A stretch of 10,525 nucleotides of DNA from Dokdonella_A sp964582225 (GTDB lineage: Bacteria > Pseudomonadota > Gammaproteobacteria > Xanthomonadales > Rhodanobacteraceae): assembly GCA_964582225.1 (NCBI GenBank), contig CAZORA010000054.1:1-10525 (forward strand), given 5' to 3'. Positions 1 to 6,629 of the stretch are shown here, one piece after another. The position numbers were made by a program, and so were the translations under genes. The notes beneath the pieces are model-generated. The model was not told the origin of the DNA and searched no databases. It was given only the letters and a program-made list of their open reading frames with translations. Numbering within the stretch: the first letter of the stretch is position 1; every line of letters begins with the position of its first letter.

Positions 1-2
1 GC

Positions 3-155
3 GACCACACCGGCCGGCTTGGCGGCACCAATACGCTGAAACTGCTCAGGGTCGGTGCGGGAGGCATCGCCGAGGGTCTGGCGGCACTCGATCCACCCGC
101 CGCGCGCCGCGGCGGGCGGCATCGCCATCGCGAAACCCAGTTCGGACGGTCCTAA
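3..155 (+). CDS. 3' end of an unrecognised upstream gene (partial)
   Basis: A reading frame is open from the window edge to a TAA at 153-155, giving about 50 residues. The first ~37 codons show the GC-rich third positions typical of genes here, whereas the other two + frames do not. The visible peptide contains GRLGGTNTLKLLRVGAGGIA followed by a Pro/Arg/Gly-rich tail. I do not recognise the family. The stop codon lies inside the -10-like box of the next gene. The tail is low in complexity and could be non-coding read-through, so the call is tentative. Confidence 0.4.
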   Translation, partial: DHTGRLGGTNTLKLLRVGAGGIAEGLAALDPPAARRGGRHRHRETQFGRS

Positions 156-158
156 AAT
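153..158 (+). promoter_or_regulatory. candidate -10 box for the TonB-like gene
   Basis: TAAAAT matches the sigma70 -10 consensus at five of six positions and lies 22 bases upstream of the ATG at 181. No convincing -35 is present 16-18 bases upstream (the sequence there is near GCGAAA), so this is a weak call. If it is used, the leader would be only about 15 bases and would hold just the ribosome binding site. Confidence 0.3.
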
Positions 159-180
159 GAGCCCAGGCGAGGGAGTCTCC

Positions 181-627
181 ATGTTGCGATACCCGTTGCT
201 TGTCCTGCTGAGCGCCTGGGCCTCGAGTGGCCTTGCCCAGTCGATGGATCAGGCCGCTCCGCGGGTGGTCGAGCCCGATCGGTTGAGCGCCTACTGGGAG
301 CTCGACGCCTCGTCGGTGGTCGCCGACGTGCCGAACTTCGGCCGCAACCTGAACCAGCCCGGGTGCGCCACGGTTTCCTTCGTCGTCGAGCCGGGTGGCA
401 GCACCAGCACGATCAAGGTGCAGCGGGTGGTTCCCGAGGGCGATCTCGGCAAGGTTGCGCGCAGCATGGCAGGGCATATGCGCTTTCAGCCCGGCTCGGC
501 GAACATCGGCCGGCGGCGCGTGTTCAGCTGGCTGATGTTTCCCTTCAACGCCCCGCAGGATGAGGCCGCGCGCAGCAGGTTGCTGCAGCCCTGCCTGATT
601 CCGAAGCTGAAATGGGACGAGCGCTGA
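181..627 (+). CDS. small exported TonB C-terminal-domain-like protein
   Basis: The product is 148 residues. ATG 181 was chosen because GGAG (172-175) lies five bases upstream and because the N-terminus then becomes a signal peptide: a hydrophobic run at residues 4-16 and a likely cleavage after GLA (residue 19). Extending the frame further upstream would destroy this. Residues about 60-124 resemble the TonB C-terminal fold: a GCATVSFVVEPGG strand-turn, a mid segment (IKVQRVVPEGDL), then a helix and a GHMRFQPG strand. There is no N-terminal membrane anchor with a proline-rich linker, as a true TonB would have, so energy transduction to outer-membrane receptors is unlikely. It is better read as a periplasmic TonB-C-like protein. 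Two cysteines (62 and 138) could form a disulfide after export. The kinase gene follows 61 bases later on the same strand, which suggests cotranscription. Family fold is moderately sure; role unknown. Confidence 0.75.
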   Translation: MLRYPLLVLLSAWASSGLAQSMDQAAPRVVEPDRLSAYWELDASSVVADVPNFGRNLNQPGCATVSFVVEPGGSTSTIKVQRVVPEGDLGKVARSMAGHMRFQPGSANIGRRRVFSWLMFPFNAPQDEAARSRLLQPCLIPKLKWDER

Positions 628-642
628 CGCGCGCGCGAAGAG

Positions 643-680
643 CCGGCGCGCTGCGCCGGACAGTCGGGCGCAGCTTGCGC
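643..680 (+). promoter_or_regulatory. two tandem short hairpins in the kinase leader
   Basis: Two perfect inverted repeats stand side by side. CCGGCGC (643-649) pairs with GCGCCGG (653-659), and GCGCA (668-672) pairs with TGCGC (676-680). Both loops are GCT. No T-run follows, so they are not a standard intrinsic terminator. They occupy the place where a Shine-Dalgarno sequence for the kinase would be expected and could lower its translation or stabilise the upstream message. Function is inferred. Confidence 0.35.
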
Positions 681-691
681 TGCCGACCGTG

Positions 692-3600
692 ATGGACTAT
701 CGCCTCTGCGCTCAGTGCGGCGCCATCGCGGCGCCGGAAGACCACGCCTGTCGCCGCTGCGGCGGCGCGATCCAGGGAGCTGCCGCCGAGGCACTGATCG
801 GGCAGATCTTCGGCAAGTACGAACTGCTCGAACTGATCGGCCGCGGAGGCATGGGCGTGGTGTTCAAGGGCCGGCACCTGACGCTTGACCATCCGGTCGC
901 GGTCAAGCTGCTGCGGCCCGGACTTGGCGATCCGAGCTTCGCCGAACGTTTCCTGCGCGAGGCGAAGCTGCTGGCCGGCCTGCGCAATCCGAACATCGTT
1001 GAGGTGCACGACTTCGACGTCGGCCCTGGCGGGGTGCTGTACTACGTGATGGAGTACCTGGCTGGCGAGTCGCTAGCCGACGAGCTGAAGCGCGCGCCGA
1101 GCGGCCTCGGCTGGCCGCGCACGCTGGCGATCGCCGCCAACGTGGCCGAGGCGCTGATGGCGGCACACCAGGCCAACATCGTGCATCGTGATCTCAAACC
1201 GGACAACGTCTTCATCGTCCGCGACGGCTCGCGTGAGCGTATCAAGTTGCTCGACTTTGGCATTGCCCGTGCGCTTGACGAAGGCGATACCGCGGGTCGC
1301 CTGACGCAGACCGGTCACGTCATCGGCACGCCTCGCTATTTCGCCCCCGAGCAATTCTATGGTTATGCCGCGACTGCGGCGACCGATCAGTACGCGCTGG
1401 CACTCGTGGTGGCGGAGATGGCGGGCGGCCAGGCGCTGCGTCGCGCCGCCTCCTTCGGCGACATCACGCTGACCGGAATCGAGCATGTCCGCGAGCGGCT
1501 CGATGACGTGCTGCCGTCGTCCACCGCGACGCAACAAAACGAGGCGCTGCTGCGGGCGCTGGCGCCCGATCCAGGGCGACGTTTTCCCGACGTCGTTGCC
1601 TTCGTGCGCGCCCTCGATGCCCAGGCGCCGCCGCCGACGAGGACTCTCGCCGAGGCCGAAGTCGCGACGGTGCCGTTGGCCACGCGGGTCCACCCCGCGC
1701 TGGCGTCCACGCGGTGGCGGCTTCTACCGCGTTGGGGACTGCTTGCCGCCGGCGTGGCGCTGACGATGGGGCTGGGCGTCGCTGCATGGTTTCACGCGAG
1801 ATCGCCGGCATCAGTCGAGACCACCGCGATCGCCGGCGTGCCGTCGGCGGACGGATCCTTGGTCGCTTCGCCGAGCGTGCTTGCTGCGGCCGAGCGCTGG
1901 TTGCGTCCGGCGCAAAATCTCCCGGTTCCGGTTGACGTCGCGCGAATCCTTGCGCGCAGCGGTGATGTGGCGGTGCTCGAGACCAGCGCGGGGGGCTGGT
2001 ACTTGCAGCCGCTGCGCGGCGAGGGTGCGCCGAGCAGCGTTGCGCTGCCCGCGGATCGGCGCCTGCTGAGCGCGCTGGAGGAAGGCAAGCTGGCGCTGCT
2101 CGAAGGTCGCCGGCTGCTGAGCGTGGACCCGCTGAACGGCAAGACCCACGAGCTCGCCGAGCTGCCGGAGGAACTCTCGCTGCAGGCGCCGCTGTGGATC
2201 TCGCCGGACGCGCGCACCCTGGTGAGTGACGCCGCCGGGAGCCTGGCTCTGTATCGTCTGGACGCGGGACAGCTGCGAGCGCTCGCCAGCATCGAACACG
2301 AGGGCATTGGCACGCTGGCGCTGTCGCGTGAATGGCTGGCCGTCGCCAGCAGGCGGGGCAAGCAGCTGCGCGTGTACCGCAACGAAGACGCGAGTCTGGT
2401 GCTGGACGAGAACGTCGATCTCGGCCGCATTCGGGCGCTGCGTCTGCTCGACGCCCCGCCGCGGGTCGCTGCCGCCAGCACCGGGCCGGAGGTGCGCATC
2501 TTCGCCCTCGACGGCAGCATGCCGCCGCGTTCCCTGGCGCTGCAGGGTGGCGCGAGCGATCTCGCCTGGATCGCGGATTTTCCGACCCTGCTGGTGACGG
2601 GGCCGGACGGTCTTGCGCTGTGGCGCGACAACGCGTTGCTGGACGAACGGCTGGCGGATGCCGGGTCGAGAGAGGGCGCGCTCTACGCCGACGGCGACGG
2701 CGTGCTGCTGCTCGATCGTGGCGCCCATCAGCTCAGCCGCTACGACTACGGCACCCTCGGTGCCAGCGAAGTCCACCACCTTGGCGACGCCGGCAGCTGG
2801 GCCGTGCACGTCGATTCCGGGCGACATACGGTCTATGTCGGCGCCCAGAACGGCGTGCTCTATTCCGTACGCGGCGGCCAGGTCGCCCGCCACCCCCTGC
2901 ACAGCGATGCGATCACCGCCCTGGTCGGGGATGCCGAGCATCTCGCCAGCGCCTCCGACGACCGCACCCTGGCGATCTGGCGCAGCGCCGACATGAGCGT
3001 GCAGTGGCGCACCCGTGGCCATGAATTCCTGATCAACCAGCTCCAGCTGCAGCCGACCAGTGGGGTGCTTTGGTCCAGCTCCTCCGACGGCAGCCTGAAG
3101 CGCTGGCGTTGGCCGACGCTGGAGCTCGAGGAAACCGTCGATGTCGCGCGGATCGTTGGTAGTCCCGATCTCTCGCTGCACGCGTTCTACGCCGATCCTA
3201 CGGCCAACCACATCCTGGCTGGAACTTGGCAACAGCGCCTGCTGGCCCTGGATCGCGCGCCTGGTGCCGACTGGCGAGGGCAGCTCATGCCGATCGACAG
3301 TCGCGCCGGTTATCACGTGGTGAATCTGCCGCGGGTCGGGCTGCTGCTGGCTCAAGGCATCGAACCCTCGCGCCTGTATGCGTTCGACAGCGCAAGCCGG
3401 ACGCTCTACGAGCTGCCGACCTTCGACGGCGACTTTACGGTGTTGGTCGCCGACGGCAGCGGCAGCGCGGCGTTCGCGGCGGGCGTGGGCGTCATTGCCC
3501 ACTATCGGCTGGCGCGCAGCGGAGCCGATCGGCCACGCTGGCTGGCTTCGGTGGTGCGTCGCAGCGATCTCGGTCGCTTCAGTGCGGGCGACTACGACAA

Positions 3601-3742
3601 CGTCAGCGGGCGGCTCTGGCTCGCCGTGGAGGACGACGGACGGCTGCTCGCATTCGACACCGCGAGCTGGCAGCTGCCGCCGTCGAGCAGCGGCCTGGCC
3701 CACCGGGTGATGCCTGCCGCCGAACCGCGTGGGGCGAAGTGA
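692..3742 (+). CDS. membrane Ser/Thr protein kinase with zinc ribbon and beta-propeller
   Basis: The product is 1016 residues (a GTG at 689 directly precedes the ATG). A zinc ribbon, CxxC-x10-CxxC, uses Cys6, 9, 20 and 23; I see no other cysteine in the protein. A complete Hanks-type kinase domain spans about residues 43-310: glycine loop GRGGMG (50-55), Lys72, helix-C Glu90, HRDLKPDN with catalytic Asp167, DFG Asp188, GTPRYFAPE (212-220) and helix-F Asp232. The activation loop has threonines at 200, 205, 207 and 213. A linker leads to one hydrophobic helix (about 347-367). The remaining ~640 residues form a repeat-rich beta-propeller; the clearest WD40-like blades are SASDDRTLAIW (753-763) and SSSSDGSLKRW (795-805). 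The family norm puts the kinase in the cytoplasm, so the propeller would be periplasmic and may sense a ligand or recruit partners. Propeller-bearing bacterial kinases are known (PkwA with WD40, mycobacterial PknD with an NHL-type propeller). No clear Shine-Dalgarno is seen. Substrates are unknown. Confidence 0.9.
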   Translation: MDYRLCAQCGAIAAPEDHACRRCGGAIQGAAAEALIGQIFGKYELLELIGRGGMGVVFKGRHLTLDHPVAVKLLRPGLGDPSFAERFLREAKLLAGLRNPNIVEVHDFDVGPGGVLYYVMEYLAGESLADELKRAPSGLGWPRTLAIAANVAEALMAAHQANIVHRDLKPDNVFIVRDGSRERIKLLDFGIARALDEGDTAGRLTQTGHVIGTPRYFAPEQFYGYAATAATDQYALALVVAEMAGGQALRRAASFGDITLTGIEHVRERLDDVLPSSTATQQNEALLRALAPDPGRRFPDVVAFVRALDAQAPPPTRTLAEAEVATVPLATRVHPALASTRWRLLPRWGLLAAGVALTMGLGVAAWFHARSPASVETTAIAGVPSADGSLVASPSVLAAAERWLRPAQNLPVPVDVARILARSGDVAVLETSAGGWYLQPLRGEGAPSSVALPADRRLLSALEEGKLALLEGRRLLSVDPLNGKTHELAELPEELSLQAPLWISPDARTLVSDAAGSLALYRLDAGQLRALASIEHEGIGTLALSREWLAVASRRGKQLRVYRNEDASLVLDENVDLGRIRALRLLDAPPRVAAASTGPEVRIFALDGSMPPRSLALQGGASDLAWIADFPTLLVTGPDGLALWRDNALLDERLADAGSREGALYADGDGVLLLDRGAHQLSRYDYGTLGASEVHHLGDAGSWAVHVDSGRHTVYVGAQNGVLYSVRGGQVARHPLHSDAITALVGDAEHLASASDDRTLAIWRSADMSVQWRTRGHEFLINQLQLQPTSGVLWSSSSDGSLKRWRWPTLELEETVDVARIVGSPDLSLHAFYADPTANHILAGTWQQRLLALDRAPGADWRGQLMPIDSRAGYHVVNLPRVGLLLAQGIEPSRLYAFDSASRTLYELPTFDGDFTVLVADGSGSAAFAAGVGVIAHYRLARSGADRPRWLASVVRRSDLGRFSAGDYDNVSGRLWLAVEDDGRLLAFDTASWQLPPSSSGLAHRVMPAAEPRGAK

Positions 3743-3774
3743 CGCGGGCCGGTCAAAGAGACCCTTCGCTCGCC

Positions 3775-3780
3775 TATAAT
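3775..3780 (+). promoter_or_regulatory. -10 box of the aldolase promoter
   Basis: A perfect TATAAT stands 47 bases before the aldolase ATG in an otherwise GC-rich stretch just after the kinase stop. The best -35 at 17-base spacing is GTCAAA (3752-3757), a three-of-six match. A 12-base perfect palindrome GCGCCGCGGCGC (3793-3804) falls in the predicted early leader. The aldolase thus appears to have its own promoter rather than depending on read-through from the kinase. Confidence 0.6.
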
Positions 3781-3827
3781 TGGCGGTCCTTCGCGCCGCG
3801 GCGCAGCCGCCTTTCACGGAGTCCCAG

Positions 3828-4838
3828 ATGAGTATCGAACAGCTCGAAGCCGTCGCCCAGGCGATGGTTGCGCCCGGCAAGGGCATCATCGCGATCGATG
3901 AATCCATGGGCACCATCAAGAAGCGTTTCGACGCGGTCGGCGTCCCCAACACCGAAGAAAACCGACGCGCCTACCGCGAGATGCTGCTGACCGCTCCCGG
4001 TCTTTCCGAATACATTTCGGGCGCGATCCTGTTCGACGAGACGATTCGCCAAGCAACCAAGGCCGGCGTACCCTTCACCCGCATCATGAGCGACGCCGGC
4101 ATCCTGCCGGGCATCAAGGTCGACAAGGGTGCCATGCCGCTGGCCGGGTTTCCCGGCGAACTGGTGACCGAGGGGCTCGACGGCCTGCGCGGCCGCCTGG
4201 AGGAATACGCGAAGCTCGGCGCCAGGTTCGCCAAGTGGCGCGCGGTGATCACGATCGGCGAGGACACGCCGAGCGGCACCTGCATCGAGGCCAATGCGCA
4301 TGCTCTCGCGCGCTACGCCGCGCTCTGCCAGGAAGCCGGCCTGGTGCCGATGGTCGAACCCGAAGTGCTGATGGACGGCGACCACGACCTCGACGTCTGC
4401 TATGAAGTCACCGAAGCCACGCTGCGTTCGCTGTTCGGCGCGCTCTACGAGCACAACGTGCTGCTCGAGGGCAGCATCCTCAAGGTCAACATGGTGCTTT
4501 CCGGCAAGGGCTGCGCGGAGCAGGCCGACCTCGACGAAGTGGCCGACGCCACCATCCGCTGCCTCAAGGCCTCGGTGCCGGCCTCGCTGCCCGGCATCGT
4601 GTTCCTGTCCGGCGGCCAGAGCGACGAGCACGCCACCGCCCACCTGAACGCGATGAACCAGATGGGTCCGCACCCCTGGCCGCTATCCTTCTCCTACGGC
4701 CGCGCGATGCAGGCGGCTGCCTTGAAGCTGTGGGCCGCCGACATGCAGGCGAACTACGCCGATGCGCAGAAGACCGTCGCCCTGCGGGCCAGGGAAAACG
4801 GCCTTGCCGCGCTCGGCCAGTGGAAGAAAGCCGCCTGA
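3828..4838 (+). CDS. fructose-1,6-bisphosphate aldolase, class I
   Basis: This cytoplasmic glycolytic/gluconeogenic enzyme splits fructose-1,6-bisphosphate into dihydroxyacetone phosphate and glyceraldehyde-3-phosphate through a Schiff base, without metal. The product is 336 residues, normal for bacterial members of the animal/plant-type family. By alignment in mind to muscle aldolase, the active site is intact: Asp24 in AIDES, Lys100 in GIKVDKG, Lys136 and Arg138 in AKWR, Glu177 and Glu179 in VEPE, the Schiff-base Lys219 in LEGSILKVNMV, the phosphate-binding SGGQS loop (261-265) and Arg292 in SFSYGRAMQ. ATG 3828 was chosen because GGAG (3818-3821) lies six bases upstream; the frame is open 48 bases further up but that stretch overlaps the promoter. 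It has its own promoter and terminator, so it is probably monocistronic. It is not the DhnA-type class I enzyme (FbaB of E. coli), so I give no gene symbol. Confidence 0.97.
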   Translation: MSIEQLEAVAQAMVAPGKGIIAIDESMGTIKKRFDAVGVPNTEENRRAYREMLLTAPGLSEYISGAILFDETIRQATKAGVPFTRIMSDAGILPGIKVDKGAMPLAGFPGELVTEGLDGLRGRLEEYAKLGARFAKWRAVITIGEDTPSGTCIEANAHALARYAALCQEAGLVPMVEPEVLMDGDHDLDVCYEVTEATLRSLFGALYEHNVLLEGSILKVNMVLSGKGCAEQADLDEVADATIRCLKASVPASLPGIVFLSGGQSDEHATAHLNAMNQMGPHPWPLSFSYGRAMQAAALKLWAADMQANYADAQKTVALRARENGLAALGQWKKAA

Positions 4839-4859
4839 GCCCGACGCACGGGCTGCGCG

Positions 4860-4887
4860 AAAAACGGGCGCTGCGGCGCCCGTTTTT
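4860..4887 (+). terminator. Rho-independent terminator after the aldolase
   Basis: AAAAACGGGCGC (4860-4871), a TGCG loop and GCGCCCGTTTTT (4876-4887) form a perfect 12-bp stem counting the A/T flanks, with a GC core of seven pairs followed by five T residues. It begins 21 bases after the aldolase stop. The A-run on the left means it could also stop transcription coming from the right. Confidence 0.92.
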
Positions 4888-5465
4888 CGTTGTGCTCTCG
4901 CTTTGCGTGCCGCTCCCCCGTGCGGGGTCCACGCCGGACCAGCCTGCCCGCGCATCGACGATCGTGTCACCCGCGCCGCCTTGCTCATGGGACCCCTCAA
5001 CCAGATGATCTTTCTCCATAGCTCTGGTGGGTTTGAGCGTTTGTCCTTTTGATTGCAGTAACTTGGAATTACCGGTTGCTTGCCTTTGCGGCAACGCCCG
5101 CCACGTCTCGGCGGTCTCTGCGTGTTGCAAAATCTTGCATTCAGGTTCCGGTTTGCTGCGCTGCGGCTCCCCGAACAAAGTCCGCGAGTCTCGCCAGATG
5201 AACGTAGCGCCCGGGTGGTTCGGCAGGTAGTGGCGTGCGTGTCCGTTTTTGTGCGGTGTCTTGGAGCCTTGGGTGCCGACGTGCGCGAGGTCGGGGGTGC
5301 AGGCCCGCGCAGACGCCCGGATAGGGCGGCGGGTGTGCTGGTCGGGTTGCTGGGCACGCGGAAGGGCTCGGGCAGGGCAGAAACGGCCGGTTCGATGAGA
5401 TCGCGCATCTGCGCGCGCGCCTGCGCAAGACGGCTTTTCGCATCTCCGCGACGCTTTCGTCGGCC
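4888..5465. other. gene-free convergent intergenic stretch
   Basis: Between the aldolase terminator and the hairpins beside the WYL gene I see no convincing gene. Open frames exist on both strands, but they are Arg/Pro/Ser-rich, lack good ribosome binding sites, lack recognisable motifs and overlap each other. A noticeably more AT-rich patch lies at about 5005-5085, and a weak TGCAA/TTGCA inverted repeat at 5126-5139. It could hold a small RNA or decayed sequence; nothing seen decides this. Confidence 0.5.
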
Positions 5466-5521
5466 GCGTAGGGCCAACCTACGCAAGCAAGCGCCGTAGG
5501 TCGGGCTACGCCTCCGACGGC
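5466..5521. repeat. pair of REP-like hairpins next to the WYL gene 3' end
   Basis: GCGTAGG (5466-5472) and CCTACGC (5478-5484) form a perfect 7-bp stem with a GCCAA loop. Directly after it CGTAG (5495-5499) pairs with CTACG (5506-5510), or alternatively GCCGTAGG (5493-5500) pairs imperfectly with CCTCCGACGGC (5511-5521). The word CGTAGG thus occurs twice. Paired short palindromes of this kind at gene ends resemble dispersed REP elements. The second hairpin includes the stop codon of the WYL gene, so it could also act as a terminator or mRNA 3' stabiliser. Confidence 0.5.
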
Positions 5522-6528
5522 CTTTCACCTGCCGCATACCTCTGCGCCAGTTCGGCCACTTCCGCGGCGAGCCGCTTGCGCAGGCCCAGCGGTTTCATCA
5601 CTTCCACCGACGCGCCCAGACTGCGCAGCCACCAGTAGAACTGTTCGGTGGCGTCCACCGTCGCGGTGACGCGGTAGGCGCCGGTTTCGCCACGCAGCGG
5701 GGCGATGTGCTGGTCGGCGGCGAGATGGCGCTCATCCAGGTGCGTGCGCAGCCATTCATCGCGCACCTTCAGCTCCAGCTTGACGCGCTTGCCGTGTGGC
5801 CACTCGAAGCCGCGCAAGTCGTGGACGTAGCGATCCAGCTCGAAATCCGCCGGGCGCTGGGCGGGCACATCCAGCACGTGTGCCTGGCTGAAGCGCTGCA
5901 GGGCAAGGTTGCGCACATCGTCGTAGCCATCAAACAGCGCGGCGAGGTAGATCACCCCGTTGCGGTGCACCAGGCCGAGCGGGTCGAGGGTGTAGCGGCG
6001 CGCGCGCGGCCCGTTGAGCGCGCGGTAGCTCGCATCCAGGCGGCGATCGCGCAACAGCGCATCGCAGACCGCCTCGAACACCCCCGGCGCCACCGGCGGC
6101 GCCATCAGCGGTGCGCCTTCCGGCAGCACCGCAACGCGTTCGACCCAGTTCCCGACCGGCGTGCCGGCCAGCAGTTTCAGCGTATGCCTGGCCTCGTCGA
6201 AAGGCTGCGTCAACGTCGCCAGCATGCGCGGCGGCAGGGTGGCGGCCAGGTTGCGCCGCACCAGCTCCAGCAGCAGGGCATTCTCGCTGCTCATCGGCGG
6301 CAGCGACAGGCTCCGGGCGCCCGGCTGCCAGGACCAGCCGGCGGGCTTTTTCTCGTCGTCCACCAGGCCGAAGTCGGACAGCTTGTGCAGGTCGCGCTCG
6401 ATGCTGCGTGGGTGCACTTCGAAGCCCTGCGCGATCAACTTCGCATGCAGCTCGGATGCCGTGATCTTGCGCGGATGGGCCGGCACCAGGGTCAACATGG
6501 CGAGGTGGCGGCGCAGCGTATCGGTCAT
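5506..6528 (-). CDS. WYL-domain transcriptional regulator (YafY-like)
   Basis: The product is 340 residues. It is a cytoplasmic DNA-binding regulator with an N-terminal winged helix-turn-helix (about residues 8-60, including SIERDLHKLSDFGLV), a linker, a WYL ligand-sensing domain (about 145-225) and a C-terminal WCX-type domain (about 245-330). In the WYL core, LDPLGLVHRNGVIYLAAL carries Ile-Tyr-Leu (193-195) in place of Trp-Tyr-Leu, and Arg206 and Arg212 fit the conserved basic positions that bind nucleic acid or other ligands in this family. Start: the methionine at 6528 has AGGAGA (complement of 6536-6541) seven bases upstream; an in-frame ATG 13 codons further out has no such site. It is divergent from the tandem AAA+ gene, with an inverted repeat between them, so it most likely controls that gene and itself. 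The ligand and the sign of regulation cannot be told from sequence. Confidence 0.92.
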   Translation of the reverse strand: MTDTLRRHLAMLTLVPAHPRKITASELHAKLIAQGFEVHPRSIERDLHKLSDFGLVDDEKKPAGWSWQPGARSLSLPPMSSENALLLELVRRNLAATLPPRMLATLTQPFDEARHTLKLLAGTPVGNWVERVAVLPEGAPLMAPPVAPGVFEAVCDALLRDRRLDASYRALNGPRARRYTLDPLGLVHRNGVIYLAALFDGYDDVRNLALQRFSQAHVLDVPAQRPADFELDRYVHDLRGFEWPHGKRVKLELKVRDEWLRTHLDERHLAADQHIAPLRGETGAYRVTATVDATEQFYWWLRSLGASVEVMKPLGLRKRLAAEVAELAQRYAAGERPSEA

Positions 6529-6567
6529 GACGTGATCTCCTGTCGAGTTAGCGCCAGCATGCTTCAT

Positions 6568-6584
6568 GCGACATGAATTGTCGC
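6568..6584. promoter_or_regulatory. inverted repeat, candidate WYL regulator operator
   Basis: GCGACA (6568-6573) and TGTCGC (6579-6584) are perfect inverted arms around a 5-base spacer (TGAAT). The dyad is centred at 6576, in the 101 bases between the two divergent start codons. It overlaps where a -35 element would lie for the -10 box at 6595. A 17-bp dyad of this size suits a homodimeric winged-helix regulator. Binding by the adjacent WYL protein is inference. Confidence 0.55.
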
Positions 6585-6594
6585 TACTGCACGA

Positions 6595-6600
6595 TATAAA
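6595..6600 (+). promoter_or_regulatory. candidate -10 box for the tandem AAA+ gene
   Basis: TATAAA matches the -10 consensus at five of six positions in the AT-rich stretch ACGATATAAATG. A -35 at 16-base spacing would be ATGAAT (6573-6578), a three-of-six match lying inside the inverted repeat, so binding there could block or replace -35 contacts. Transcription would start near 6607, downstream of the in-frame ATG at 6600. This supports the ATG at 6630 as the true start. Confidence 0.45.
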
Positions 6601-6629
6601 TGTCTTCCAATCAACCAGCGGAAGACGCC

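Noticed and set aside
1811..3952. 713-codon open frame on the minus strand opposite the kinase
   Set aside because: It lies antisense to a well-supported kinase gene in the same GC-rich sequence, is rich in Arg/Gln/Gly, and has no recognisable domain. It is a by-product of GC3 bias.
4683..5537. 284-codon minus-strand frame crossing the aldolase end and terminator
   Set aside because: It overlaps the aldolase C-terminus, the terminator and the end of the WYL gene. The composition is Arg/Pro/Ser-rich and there is no ribosome binding site or motif.
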